Shown: positions 15,592-24,959 of the stretch, piece after piece
Layout of the letters: each line of letters opens with the position of its first letter
Numbering within the stretch: the first letter of the stretch is position 1
Assembly (NCBI GenBank): GCA_964522505.1
Contig: CAZFWJ010000012.1
Location: 1-64,000 of the forward strand
Length of the DNA stretch: 64,000 bases
Source: GYS-P2D sp964522505
GTDB taxonomy: Bacteria > Bacteroidota > Bacteroidia > Chitinophagales > Saprospiraceae
Direction of reading: 5' to 3'
The notes under the pieces: generated by a model
The model's database searches: none
The model's input: the letters and a program-made list of their open reading frames with translations, nothing else
Told to the model about the DNA's origin: nothing
Program-made: the position numbers and the translations under genes

Positions 15592-15631
15592 TGCTTATAA
15601 TTTGAATTTCTTATGAAATAAATCTACAATT

Positions 15632-16231
15632 CTAAAATGAGGCTGGATCAATACCGAGCAGGCTCAAAAAAGCCATACCCATTAATCCAGTCAATAAGAA
15701 TGCCATACCTAATCCTCTCAAAGGAGCAGGGACATTGCTATACTTTATCTTCTCTCTGATGGCAGCTAAGGCAACAATGGCTAAGAACCATCCAAATCCA
15801 CCTCCAGCACCAAATGCCACAGACTCAGCAAAGCTATACTCTCGAGAAACCATAAACAGGGATCCTCCAAGAATAGCACAGTTCACGGTGATTAGCGGCA
15901 AGAATATACCCAGTGAGTTATATAGAGATGGAGAGTATTTCTCAATAACCATCTCTACAAGCTGCACCATTGATGCAATTACTGCAATGAAAAGTATAAA
16001 TCTTAAGAAGGTCAGATCCAATCCAAAGAGTCCGCCTTCGTCAAGAAGATAGGTACTGATTAACCAGTTGATCGGCATAGTCACGACCAATACGAAAATT
16101 ACCGCAAGGCCTAACCCAAATGCTGTCTTCAAAGTCTTGGATACTGCCAAGAATGAGCACATCCCTAAGAAATAAGAGAGAATCAAATTCTCAATGAATG
16201 CCGCCTTAATAAATACGTTTACTAATTCCAC
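15632..16231 (-). CDS. nqrE: Na+-translocating NADH:quinone reductase subunit E
   Basis: A 199-aa membrane subunit with six helices, homologous to NqrD and RnfA. It contains the conserved N-terminal MELVNVFIKAAFIENLIL and inverted-topology repeat features of the NqrD/E pair, which together coordinate an intramembrane 2Fe-2S cluster through conserved Cys residues (Cys25 in GMCSF and a second Cys in NCAILGG are visible). It lies 11 bp from nqrD. Confidence 0.97.
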   Translation of the reverse strand: MELVNVFIKAAFIENLILSYFLGMCSFLAVSKTLKTAFGLGLAVIFVLVVTMPINWLISTYLLDEGGLFGLDLTFLRFILFIAVIASMVQLVEMVIEKYSPSLYNSLGIFLPLITVNCAILGGSLFMVSREYSFAESVAFGAGGGFGWFLAIVALAAIREKIKYSNVPAPLRGLGMAFLLTGLMGMAFLSLLGIDPASF

Positions 16232-16242
16232 TATTCTATGAT

Positions 16243-16956
16243 TTAAGAGATGTCAACTAATTTAGGATTCCACGATCTATGTATCCAGATCATAATCGCT
16301 ATGATAAACATGGCAGCTGCTGGCAACACCATCAGGTTGTTATTCTGATACCATCCAAACCATGAACCATCGGCCAAGGTGTTGATTGTATATTCAGCGG
16401 ACGGACCAATAATCTTCCATTCTATTGGAGTACCAGCAAGGAATGTTCCCTTGCCAAATACCTCTCTAACCAATGCTACCAAAATCAATATCCATCCATA
16501 TCCAAATCCATTTCCTACTCCATCAAGAAATGCCTTCCAAGGACTATTAGCCATGGCAAATGCCTCCAAACGACCCATCACGATACAGTTGGTAATGATC
16601 AATCCGATGAATACGGAGAGCTGCTTATAAGTAGGGTAATCTACAGCCTTAAGTGTCAACTCCACTACCGTTACCAACGTAGCAATAATCACTAACTGGA
16701 CGATCATCCTTACTTGCTTCGGTATAGACTTTCGTAGCAGTGAGGTGAAGAGATTAGAAAATGCACATACGAACACCACCGCTATTGCCATGATAATCGA
16801 TGGGAACAACAATGTTGTCACCGCAAGCGCACTACATATCCCAAGTACCTGTACGGTAATGGGGTTATTATCATTGAGCGGATCTGTTAAGAGCTTTCTC
16901 TCCTTCTTGCCGAAGGCGAATAAGGGCTCTTTCTTTTCTACAGTAGTTTCAGCCAT
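16243..16956 (-). CDS. nqrD: Na+-translocating NADH:quinone reductase subunit D
   Basis: A 237-aa polytopic membrane protein, the partner of NqrE. It shows the NqrD/RnfE pattern (LGICSALAVTT, ITNCIVMGRLEAFA) with Cys residues matching the intramembrane FeS site. Slightly longer than the ~210 aa typical, owing to an N-terminal extension (residues 1-25) and a loop near 185-205. The start overlaps the nqrC stop by one base (TAATG). Confidence 0.96.
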   Translation of the reverse strand: MAETTVEKKEPLFAFGKKERKLLTDPLNDNNPITVQVLGICSALAVTTLLFPSIIMAIAVVFVCAFSNLFTSLLRKSIPKQVRMIVQLVIIATLVTVVELTLKAVDYPTYKQLSVFIGLIITNCIVMGRLEAFAMANSPWKAFLDGVGNGFGYGWILILVALVREVFGKGTFLAGTPIEWKIIGPSAEYTINTLADGSWFGWYQNNNLMVLPAAAMFIIAIMIWIHRSWNPKLVDIS

Positions 16957-17708
16957 TATGATTTTTTCTGTGTGTTAAAAAATGGTTGATAATATTGAAG
17001 ACCATCGTATAGCATATCTGATACACCATCTGCAGTCACTGTTGCACCAGAGATACCATCAACCTCATACAGTGGGTTACGTGCGCCTCCCTTTCTGACA
17101 ACCACAGAAGTGTACTTGCCGTCTTCATCGTACAGACTCTTACCTGCGAACTGTCTCTTAAATGCCGGATTATCCTTAATTTCTGCACCCAGTCCAGGGG
17201 TTTCTCCTTGATGATCAAATGATGCACCTACTACTGTGGCAAAATCATCCTTCAAGGCAATATTCCCCCATATCTCATCCCATAGGCCATTGCCTCTTAT
17301 GGAAACGATATAGATCTTCTCACCATTATTTTCAAAAGTGAATACTGGAAATATCCGCTCTTCAGCGGGCTTCTTCTTCTCTTTTTTCATGTCTACGTGC
17401 TCTGCTAGCCCCCCTTTATATCCTCGTGCCTCGACTTCCTCAGCGGTGACTGGATTACCATTGTAGTCAACTACTGTCTGTACAATCTTATCGTCGAAGA
17501 TGCCGAGCACTTCATCTTCTGGAAGCTTATCTGCTTTTACATCATCGCCAAGCTCTGTTTCAATGGCAGCAAGGATGGCCTTCTTATTAAATATTGCTTC
17601 ATTCCTGTCATGTCGCGGCTTTAGAACTGTAGCCATAACTGATAAGACCAACGCTACAACCACGGTCATGATGACCACAAATGTTATTACATATGTATTA
17701 CTACGCAT
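16956..17708 (-). CDS. nqrC: Na+-translocating NADH:quinone reductase subunit C
   Basis: A 250-aa subunit with one N-terminal membrane helix (~5-28) and a large periplasmic FMN-binding domain. The flavinylation motif is SGAT with Thr223 (EVDGISGATVTADG), the site where ApbE attaches FMN through phosphodiester linkage in the family. No apbE gene is in the window. It starts inside the last codons of nqrB (8-bp overlap). Confidence 0.96.
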   Translation of the reverse strand: MRSNTYVITFVVIMTVVVALVLSVMATVLKPRHDRNEAIFNKKAILAAIETELGDDVKADKLPEDEVLGIFDDKIVQTVVDYNGNPVTAEEVEARGYKGGLAEHVDMKKEKKKPAEERIFPVFTFENNGEKIYIVSIRGNGLWDEIWGNIALKDDFATVVGASFDHQGETPGLGAEIKDNPAFKRQFAGKSLYDEDGKYTSVVVRKGGARNPLYEVDGISGATVTADGVSDMLYDGLQYYQPFFNTQKKS

Positions 17709-18951
17709 GAGCTAATTTTTTTCTTTTACTGATATGTGGATTCAAGACCAATCTATCTAAGAGTGGTGCAAACGTGTTCATAAAGATGATTGCCAACATC
17801 CACCCCTCAGGATAAGCGGGATTTAATACTCGCACTATCATTCCTATAAATCCGATCAAGAATCCATAAGCTATCTTACCTCCATTAGTTGATGCCGCAG
17901 TAACAGGATCTGTTGCCATGAAAGCCATAGCAAAAAAGAAACTACCCATATAAAACTGATAGTACCATGGTACTGTCATAAACGGTGTTGCATCCCAAGC
18001 ATTAAGTATCATAGACATGAGCGCAGCTCCTGCAATCATACTCACCATAATTCTCCAACTTGCTATCCTTGTGATTAATAAGAATGCTGCCCCAATTAAT
18101 ATAAGCGGCTTAGATGTCTCGCCGATAGAGCCGGGTATAGTGCCCCACCACATCTGTGATTCCGAATAAACTGCAGTGACCGCATCCCATCCGCCTTGAT
18201 AGGCAAGTGCTAATGGTGTAGCGCCGGTGAATCCATCGACAACTTGTCCTCCACCAAATTTCGGAAGATCCATCCAGCCAAATAATCCATTAAATAAGTT
18301 ATGAGCCCACCCATAGTCGGCAGCATATCCTGCTCTTATGTGCTCAAATCCTGACACCCAGACATCATCTCCCGATATCGTAGTGGGATAGGCAAAGAAG
18401 ACGAATAGCCGAGCCATCAAGGCCACATTCCATATATTCATTCCAGTACCTCCAAAAGCCTCTTTGACAAGGACTACCGCAAATGCCACTGATAATACCA
18501 AGATCCAAATCGGTAGATCTGGTGGCATAATCAACGGTATGAGCGCTCCCGAGACCAGAAAACCCTCTTCTACGGCATGACCTCGCTTGGAGGCATACCA
18601 AAACTCAATACCTAATCCAACAACATGTGCTACGATAAATATTGGTAATAACTTAATTAGTCCATGAGCCAACTTAAGATGAAATCCTTCCATAAAGCCC
18701 AGATACTCTCCCATCGCAACAAAGTGTTGGTGGCCTATATTGTATGTGCCAAACACATAACATAGCTGCATAGCCAATACCACATGTACCATAGTGCGCT
18801 TGAGGTCCATACCATCTCTGACATGTACTCCGCTCTTAGTAACAGAATTAGGTGTAGCCAAAAAAGTAAAAAACGCATCGTACGCTGTGTGTGCTAACGG
18901 CCGCTTCTTTTTGTCTGGCTCTATTTTCTTTATTCTATCTATTAAACCCAT
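17701..18951 (-). CDS. nqrB: Na+-translocating NADH:quinone reductase subunit B
   Basis: The main membrane subunit (416 aa, ~10 helices), which binds riboflavin and covalent FMN. The flavinylation motif DGFTGATPLA has its Thr at 245, a TGAT variant of the usual SGAT. The N-terminal cytoplasmic segment and the RDGMDLKRTM motif are family-typical. It follows nqrA by 34 bp. Confidence 0.97.
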   Translation of the reverse strand: MGLIDRIKKIEPDKKKRPLAHTAYDAFFTFLATPNSVTKSGVHVRDGMDLKRTMVHVVLAMQLCYVFGTYNIGHQHFVAMGEYLGFMEGFHLKLAHGLIKLLPIFIVAHVVGLGIEFWYASKRGHAVEEGFLVSGALIPLIMPPDLPIWILVLSVAFAVVLVKEAFGGTGMNIWNVALMARLFVFFAYPTTISGDDVWVSGFEHIRAGYAADYGWAHNLFNGLFGWMDLPKFGGGQVVDGFTGATPLALAYQGGWDAVTAVYSESQMWWGTIPGSIGETSKPLILIGAAFLLITRIASWRIMVSMIAGAALMSMILNAWDATPFMTVPWYYQFYMGSFFFAMAFMATDPVTAASTNGGKIAYGFLIGFIGMIVRVLNPAYPEGWMLAIIFMNTFAPLLDRLVLNPHISKRKKLAHA

Positions 18952-18985
18952 ATCAGGACTTAGTTATAAATTATTTCTTAATAGA

Positions 18986-20626
18986 TTATCCTTGTTCGCG
19001 CATCATGTCCAGTCCTCCTCTCAATATTTCCTGAACAGGCATCTTAGAGGTACAGACAAATTCACATAGTGCTAAATCTTCCTCAGAAAGCTCATAGATA
19101 CCCAGGCCTTCCATTTGCTCAAAGTCCCCAGTCATAATTGCCTTCAACAGATGTTGAGGATACAGATCCATAGGTAAGACCTCCTCATACTGTCCACTCA
19201 TTACGAACGCCCTTTGCTCTCCATGCATGGAAGTATCACCATCAAACTCTAGCTTAGGATATAAAAAATTAGGGAAGGTCTTAGAAATAGTCGGGCGAGC
19301 CTTAACAGGTAATAACCATCCAAATATCTCATAATAATCTCCCTCCTCGATTACTGAAATCTGATCACTCCTATGTCGCAGATATGCTTCTGATGATGTA
19401 GTAACGCCGCTTAGTACATCACCATCGATAAGTCTATTCTTATCTCCCTTGAGGTTATCCTTGAGGAGGTCTCCGATATTAGCTCCTATATAGGTATCAA
19501 TATATCCCGGATCTATAACATTTGCACCACCTACAGCAACGATGCGGCGAGCATTGTAAATTCCCTTGTGCATTAATTCACCTAATGTTATCACTTCTTG
19601 CACGCCTAATGTCCAAACTGTTTGACCTGAGGCGATAGGCGCTGTATGGTGTATCTGTATACCGACATTGCCACTTGGATGCTTCCCCTTAAACCATCGT
19701 TTCTCTACATGCTGAGCTCCAGTTAATGCTGAGTGAGGAGCGTCATCACTATTTGCGCTAAGACCTAAATACACTTTGCCCGATGTCAATCTATTGAGCG
19801 TGTCAAGACCTTTCTGAAACATCTCCCCACGTCCTTCCATGACAACACTTGTATCAGGTGATAGCGGTGCCGTATCGAATGTGCTAATGAATATGTTGGT
19901 AGGCACAGCATCATGCGCTGGCAGCACATCATATGGCCTCTGATTAAAGAGTGTCCATCCTCCAGTATTGAGTAGGAAGCTAACGATATCATCTCTATTA
20001 GCCTCAGATATACTTGGTGGATCAAACTGTGTATGTTTAATCTCGCTATCAGCGAGAATAACAATATCGCTTATGGATCTCTTCTCTCCTCTATTGATCT
20101 CAATTACTTCACCACTTACTGGCGCCACGAACTTGACAACTGGGTTTTTCTTATCATAGTAGATCGTATCACCAGCCTTTACCTCATCTCCTATTTCGAC
20201 GACGACTTTAGGAATTGGAGATAGTCCTCTGAAGCTCTTAGGATTGAGGGCGAATCTCGTGAGATTCTTTTTGATTGGTGCTCCAGCAGGTTTGCCCTTC
20301 AGCTTGATATCATGGCCCTGCTTGAGCTCCTTAATTGGCGCTCCATTAGTATACTGAGGGTTCGCACCCTTCCAGAGAGAACTGATCGAAAGCCCCTTAT
20401 CCTCTCCATCAATATCAACTCCGCTTTTGGTAGCCTCTATGGATAAAAAGTTCTGACTGAGCGTCAGTATAGCGCTTACCAAAATTAATGCTCCGACTAC
20501 AATGAGGATACCGATGATATAAACATCGCTATTGCCTTGGGCAGATTGTGCGTATGCAATTTGGGTAATTAATGTAAGGATGAGAACGAAACAAGAGCGA
20601 GAGAAGAACATGTGATTTGTATGCAT
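18986..20626 (-). CDS. nqrA: Na+-translocating NADH:quinone reductase subunit A with N-terminal signal peptide and membrane anchor
   Basis: A 546-aa protein, about 100 residues longer than the usual ~450-aa cytoplasmic NqrA. Residues 1-27 look like a cleavable signal peptide ending AYAQ. Residues ~33-58 are a strong hydrophobic helix. The classical NqrA domain begins near 80-85 (IKELKQGHDIKLKGKPAG) and runs to the end (KVVVEIGDEVKAGDTI, a lipoyl-like fold, is clear). If the signal peptide is cleaved, the helix would anchor the protein with the NqrA domain in the cytoplasm, where the family acts. The start is supported by a promoter box about 28 bp upstream and by uninterrupted hydrophobic coding sequence. 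Met6 is an alternative. It is the first gene of nqrABCDEF. Confidence 0.93.
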   Translation of the reverse strand: MHTNHMFFSRSCFVLILTLITQIAYAQSAQGNSDVYIIGILIVVGALILVSAILTLSQNFLSIEATKSGVDIDGEDKGLSISSLWKGANPQYTNGAPIKELKQGHDIKLKGKPAGAPIKKNLTRFALNPKSFRGLSPIPKVVVEIGDEVKAGDTIYYDKKNPVVKFVAPVSGEVIEINRGEKRSISDIVILADSEIKHTQFDPPSISEANRDDIVSFLLNTGGWTLFNQRPYDVLPAHDAVPTNIFISTFDTAPLSPDTSVVMEGRGEMFQKGLDTLNRLTSGKVYLGLSANSDDAPHSALTGAQHVEKRWFKGKHPSGNVGIQIHHTAPIASGQTVWTLGVQEVITLGELMHKGIYNARRIVAVGGANVIDPGYIDTYIGANIGDLLKDNLKGDKNRLIDGDVLSGVTTSSEAYLRHRSDQISVIEEGDYYEIFGWLLPVKARPTISKTFPNFLYPKLEFDGDTSMHGEQRAFVMSGQYEEVLPMDLYPQHLLKAIMTGDFEQMEGLGIYELSEEDLALCEFVCTSKMPVQEILRGGLDMMREQG

Positions 20627-20654
20627 ATTGTACTATAGCTGTCAAAAATCGCCG

Positions 20655-20662
20655 CAAAGATA
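20655..20662 (-). promoter_or_regulatory. nqrA: -7 box of the nqr operon promoter
   Basis: On the minus strand, TATCTTTG followed by CG matches TAnnTTTG. It lies about 28 bp upstream of the nqrA ATG at 20626, giving a short leader. No TTG at the expected -33 spacing was found, so only the -7 part is supported. It backs the long NqrA start. Confidence 0.5.
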
Positions 20663-20736
20663 CTAAGCTTGGAGATTTCTATACGATGTGATATTCAATC
20701 CCGATTAATCGAATTTCTATTTAGACTACTTTTAAT

Positions 20737-21888
20737 TTAACCTTTCTTACTTATTCGATAGATTACGTCAGCAAAATCGTCCGAAACAAGCATCGAACCA
20801 TCCTCCATCCATTCTATATCTACTGGCCTTCCCCAGACCTCATCAGTCTCAGTATCCAACCATCCACTAGCAAAAACCTCATAGCCTTTGGAATTATGAT
20901 TTTCATCAAGCGCTACTGAAGTAATCCTATAACCTATCTTTTTTGATCGATTCCATGAACCATGCTCAGCCATGAATGCTGTTTCGCCATAGTCGGCCTC
21001 AAACTGAGTGCCATGAGTAAACTCTATGCCAAGCGGAGCAACATGTGGCCCCAAATTTTGCACCGGAGCGATGAAGTCTTTGCAATCGCCTTTTGATCCA
21101 AAATCTGGATCTGAGAGATCACCCTGATGGCAATATGGATATCCAAAATGCTGTCCATCAGCAGTGGCCCGATTTAATTCACATGAGGGGATCTCATCGC
21201 CTAACATATCTCGCCCATTGTCGGTAAACCACAGATCTCCCGTACTCGGATGCCAAGTAAAGCCTACTGTATTACGCACCCCGGATTGTACTACCTCCAT
21301 ACCTGTGCCATCTGGATTAATGCGAGTTATCGAAGCAAATACTGGATCCTCTGATTCACAGATGTTGCAGGGAGCTCCAACTGGGATATAGAGCTTGCCA
21401 TCTGGACCAAATGCAATAAATTTCCACCCGTGATGCTTTTCTGTAGGATATCCATCAAAGAGCACCTCCGGCTCACCAGGATCATCGAGGCGGCTTTCTA
21501 TAGCACTGAACTTCAATAGGCGATTCACTTCCGCTACATATAGATCTCCATCTCTGAAGGCAACTCCATTGGGCATCGTACCACCTGTGAGTAGTACATG
21601 TTTCTCGTCCACAATCATATCCCCATCAGTATCTTTAAGCGCATAGACATCACCTTTGGATCTTGTGCCTACATAGAGTACACCTGATGGTGACAGGGCC
21701 ATGGCACGTGCATTCTCGACATCGTCAGCATAGATATCAATCTCATATCCCTCTGGAAGGCTGATCTTGGATAGTGGCAAGTCAGTAGATGACATTTCTT
21801 CTGACCCTTCTGGCTTTTCAGGCGCATTAATCGTGGTATTTTGACATGACAACAATAATGCGAGAGATAATAGTATAGTTAATTTCAT
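20737..21888 (-). CDS. Glucose/sorbosone dehydrogenase-like lipoprotein (PQQ-type beta-propeller)
   Basis: A 383-aa lipoprotein with a lipobox LLLSC near residue 15. The rest is a six-bladed propeller of the GSDH/sorbosone dehydrogenase family (AMALSPSGVLYVGTR, WKFIAFGPDGKLYIPVGAPCN, GDLWFTDNGRDMLGDE). A PQQ or similar cofactor would be expected, but cofactor residues cannot be assigned by eye. It acts in the periplasm or on the cell surface. Starts with a 4-bp overlap with the START gene and is last in a five-gene run. Confidence 0.82.
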   Translation of the reverse strand: MKLTILLSLALLLSCQNTTINAPEKPEGSEEMSSTDLPLSKISLPEGYEIDIYADDVENARAMALSPSGVLYVGTRSKGDVYALKDTDGDMIVDEKHVLLTGGTMPNGVAFRDGDLYVAEVNRLLKFSAIESRLDDPGEPEVLFDGYPTEKHHGWKFIAFGPDGKLYIPVGAPCNICESEDPVFASITRINPDGTGMEVVQSGVRNTVGFTWHPSTGDLWFTDNGRDMLGDEIPSCELNRATADGQHFGYPYCHQGDLSDPDFGSKGDCKDFIAPVQNLGPHVAPLGIEFTHGTQFEADYGETAFMAEHGSWNRSKKIGYRITSVALDENHNSKGYEVFASGWLDTETDEVWGRPVDIEWMEDGSMLVSDDFADVIYRISKKG

Positions 21889-22526
21889 TTGGATAAGATT
21901 TCGAATTCCGCGTTTTGATATTTCGGTAACAATATGAGTTCTTTCAGGAGCTTGATGGACTTAACTGGATTCTTGACTGTTTGCAAATTGATGATAAATG
22001 CAGGCACAAGACCGCCCGGATCCAGAACAAATTGGTGGACGAGGTCTATTTCTCCATTAGGCAGTTGTGTCACATCCCAAAAACCCTTGCAAATCTCTAT
22101 CTGGATATACTTATTGCTAGGCTCGTAGTAATCCTCTACACATGTGACTTCTATATGTAATAGTTTTTTCTCGTCGTCATAGCTCAATTCATTTAGATAT
22201 ATGCCATCTCTATCTTTAGCTGGAAACGGAGCATTAACCGTGATATAATTTAAGTACTTGTCTGGTTCGTCTACGTGAGTTGTGACGCCATCAATTCCAT
22301 CAAATAATTTAGGATAAATATCAAAGTCCTTAAAAACAGCTAAAAGCGCCGACAAGTCTCCTTTCATCCTTGTCTCAATCCGATATTCATCAAACTTAGT
22401 CCAGTCAATCTTGCGAGTAAAAGCCCTAATCCCTTCAGTTTCTTTTCTAAGATTCCAGTCACTCTGGCCACATAATGTGGACATAAAAAAGAATGTTGTC
22501 AATACTATAATTAGACGTATAATCAT
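21885..22526 (-). CDS. Secreted START-domain protein
   Basis: A 213-aa exported lipid-binding-type protein. The ATG at 22526 is chosen because it starts a signal peptide (MIIRLIIVLTTFFFMSTLCG) and overlaps the Nudix stop (ATGA); an upstream in-frame Met at 22589 would make the signal internal. The mature part matches the START/SRPBCC fold (KETEGIRAFTRKID, PAKDRDGIYLNEL, KGFWDVTQL). Similar proteins bind lipids or polyketides; ligand unknown. It sits between a Nudix hydrolase and a sorbosone dehydrogenase-like gene, both overlapping it. Confidence 0.8.
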   Translation of the reverse strand: MIIRLIIVLTTFFFMSTLCGQSDWNLRKETEGIRAFTRKIDWTKFDEYRIETRMKGDLSALLAVFKDFDIYPKLFDGIDGVTTHVDEPDKYLNYITVNAPFPAKDRDGIYLNELSYDDEKKLLHIEVTCVEDYYEPSNKYIQIEICKGFWDVTQLPNGEIDLVHQFVLDPGGLVPAFIINLQTVKNPVKSIKLLKELILLPKYQNAEFEILSK

Positions 22527-23167
22527 CAAATTGATAAATCTCTTGTAATGTCCAAAAACTCCGTAAGAATCATGGCTGTAGCACCCCACAAAATATGACC
22601 CTTTAAATCATAATATGGAACGTCTCGAAGTGTAATTCCGTGTGTCTTGAGAGAGGTTTTAGAAGTCCCTTGTTCTACAAAACCCTGAACTGATCCAAAA
22701 AGAATTTCTGCTACCTCATCATTGGGGTTGATATGCTCAGGCTCATTGAAGTAGCCCACATAAGGTTGAACTATATGATTGCTTGCATACACATACAGTG
22801 AACTGAGTGTGCCAAGAACTTCTATTTTCGCTGGTGTTACGCCAATCTCTTCGTGGGTTTCACGAAGTGCACAGGCCAATAAGCTGTCATCACTTAGTTC
22901 CCTGCGACCTCCAGGAAAGCTAATCTGCCCACTATGTTTGTCGTGTTTATGGTCCGCTCGCTTCATAAAAATGACTTCACTACTGTTAGTCCTTTCAGTC
23001 AATAGGAGCATTACTGCCGCTTGGTGGGCATCGGATGACGGCTGATAATATTTCTCAAAGCGACCGAGATCACCTGCAGCCAACTTAGCATGAGATGCTT
23101 TGCCGGGTTTGTCACCACTCAATGCTGTCTTGATGCTCTCAAGCTGTGCCGATAGACTGCTGCTCAA
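22526..23167 (-). CDS. Nudix hydrolase, CoA pyrophosphatase type
   Basis: A 213-aa Nudix protein. The Nudix box GGRRELSDDSLLACALRETHEEIGV has the G, the E, the REx and the EExG positions in place for Mg2+ and pyrophosphate hydrolysis. The preceding SGQISFPGG and the length resemble the NudL/CoA-diphosphatase group. No ATG precedes the domain, and TTG at 23167, 13 bp after hemD, is the best start. Same operon as hemD. Confidence 0.85.
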   Translation of the reverse strand: MSSSLSAQLESIKTALSGDKPGKASHAKLAAGDLGRFEKYYQPSSDAHQAAVMLLLTERTNSSEVIFMKRADHKHDKHSGQISFPGGRRELSDDSLLACALRETHEEIGVTPAKIEVLGTLSSLYVYASNHIVQPYVGYFNEPEHINPNDEVAEILFGSVQGFVEQGTSKTSLKTHGITLRDVPYYDLKGHILWGATAMILTEFLDITRDLSI

Positions 23168-23180
23168 GAGATACTCGAAT

Positions 23181-23957
23181 TTACTTGTTAGATTGCTTGA
23201 GATATTTCTCTATCGCCATAGTCATTGAGGGCGTTTCTGATGTAGGCTCGATATTGATCTGTAATCCATGATCTTCAACGGCCTTTTTAGTCTTTTTACC
23301 AAATACGGCAAAGCGAGTATCATTCTGTTTGAATTCTGGGAAATTCTCATATAGTGACTCTATACCAAGTGGACTAAAGAATACCAGCACATCATAAGTA
23401 ACGTCACTGAGATCAGATAAATCGCTGGCCACTGTACGATACATCATGATATCCTTGAAGTCTATCTCCTTCTCCGTGAGATAATTAACCACGTCAGTAG
23501 CCCCTAAGTTAGAGCATGGAAGCAGGAATCTTTCATTCTCCTTATGCTTCATAAATGCAGTCTCGAGATCAGCGATTTTACGCTCCCCAATAAAGACCTT
23601 GCGCTTGCGATAAATGATAAATTTCTGAAGGTAGTCGGCGATTGCTTTTGTCAAACAGAAATACTTCGTACTCTGCGACATCTTACATCGGATCGTCTCA
23701 CAGATGCTAAAGAAATGATCTATAGCATTCTTACTAGTAAAGATGATCGCTGTAAACTCGTCAGGTCTAATTCTATTTCTACGGAATTCTTTCTCAGTAA
23801 CTCGCTCTACATGTATGAAAGGTCTCCAATCAATCTGCAGCTTCCATTTATCGGCTAGCTCGAAATATGGAGATCTAACCGGTTTAGGTTGAGAAATGAG
23901 TATTGTCCGGACTTTTTTAAAAGTCTCGGCTGACTGAGCTTTCGGTTCTGCGGACAT
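23181..23957 (-). CDS. hemD: Uroporphyrinogen-III synthase
   Basis: A 258-aa enzyme converting hydroxymethylbilane to uroporphyrinogen III for heme. The HemD fold shows as paired Rossmann-like halves: VRTILISQPKPVRSPYFELADKW, TAIIFTSKNAIDHFF and VLVFFSPLGIESL. Sequence identity is low, as is usual in this family, but the TSKNA and SPxG patterns and the neighbour are characteristic. A DUF4271 gene directly upstream is a common Bacteroidota pairing. Confidence 0.9.
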   Translation of the reverse strand: MSAEPKAQSAETFKKVRTILISQPKPVRSPYFELADKWKLQIDWRPFIHVERVTEKEFRRNRIRPDEFTAIIFTSKNAIDHFFSICETIRCKMSQSTKYFCLTKAIADYLQKFIIYRKRKVFIGERKIADLETAFMKHKENERFLLPCSNLGATDVVNYLTEKEIDFKDIMMYRTVASDLSDLSDVTYDVLVFFSPLGIESLYENFPEFKQNDTRFAVFGKKTKKAVEDHGLQINIEPTSETPSMTMAIEKYLKQSNK

Positions 23958-23985
23958 CCACTTATTTATTCCTTACACTGACAAC

Positions 23986-24855
23986 TCACCTGTTAAGATC
24001 CTTTAAAAGGATTAAAACAGGTGCAATTTCGACGGCGCAAAGATAGATAAAAAAATAAATGATATTGAACCCACTGATGCTCATGGCAAAAAGGACCCCT
24101 TTGCCTTGACGAATTATATAGATCAATGTTACCGATGCTAAGCCAACAAAAAAGAATGTTCCATCAAGGGATTCTGGGCCAAATTGCAATCCTATTAATA
24201 GAGGTAGCAAGATAACGCCTAATACTATGTTATGAATCATCAGGCTATAATTGTGAAGATTAGATGCCGAGTCAAATGGGAAAGTAAAACTGATGATCTG
24301 CTGAACTATATGCCTCACAACATAGACGAGTATAACCCCGAGTAGCACATAATACCACTTCAGCTCAAAAGATAGATCAATGAACCGGTTTGAACCCATG
24401 TAGAGGAACAAACTGAGGTTCATAAAAAAGGCCAAGTACAAGAGGATGTTCTGTATGTTAAAGTAGGTCTTGTCTGAGCGCTTGAGTCCCTTTAATTGGT
24501 TAGAGTTGATTACAGATTGCAGACATTTTTGAAAGCGCAATCGATTGCTACTGATACCAAAGGCAATCATAATGAGACTGAGCAAAGACATGATCATAGT
24601 CAGTGTAGAATATCTGTTGTCGCTACTTTTCGATTGATCTATTCTATCTGATTCTGGCTGCGGCTGCGCAACCATAGCTGCATTTGGATCGATGCTAAAT
24701 GGATTATCTGAATCCAAGGAAGCAGGGTCAATCTGTACTCCTTCAGCCGGCGGCTCTACAGTAGATTCATCTGTCTGTACGTCAAATGGATTATTCCCTT
24801 GACTGAAAGTCACGCCAACAAATAATAGCAAGATCAGAATTGGAGCCAATCGCAT
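23986..24855 (-). CDS. DUF4271 membrane protein
   Basis: A 289-aa protein: signal-like N terminus (1-18), a low-complexity Pro/Gln/Ser-rich segment (~20-75), then about seven hydrophobic helices. It fits DUF4271, a Bacteroidota family of unknown function commonly next to hemD. It ends 28 bp before hemD and is the first gene of the run that continues to 20737. Confidence 0.82.
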   Translation of the reverse strand: MRLAPILILLLFVGVTFSQGNNPFDVQTDESTVEPPAEGVQIDPASLDSDNPFSIDPNAAMVAQPQPESDRIDQSKSSDNRYSTLTMIMSLLSLIMIAFGISSNRLRFQKCLQSVINSNQLKGLKRSDKTYFNIQNILLYLAFFMNLSLFLYMGSNRFIDLSFELKWYYVLLGVILVYVVRHIVQQIISFTFPFDSASNLHNYSLMIHNIVLGVILLPLLIGLQFGPESLDGTFFFVGLASVTLIYIIRQGKGVLFAMSISGFNIIYFFIYLCAVEIAPVLILLKDLNR

Positions 24856-24959
24856 ATCCCGAAGGTATTACTCTGTTGATTGTCTCTTGATATAATTACT
24901 AAAATTTTATACCCTGTAACTATTGTGGTTTTAAATCCGTCAAACTGCCAACTAAATCG

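Noticed and set aside
18986..20626. NqrA long N terminus as a mere wrong start
   Set aside because: Signal and helix are continuous with the NqrA domain and a promoter box precedes the long start.
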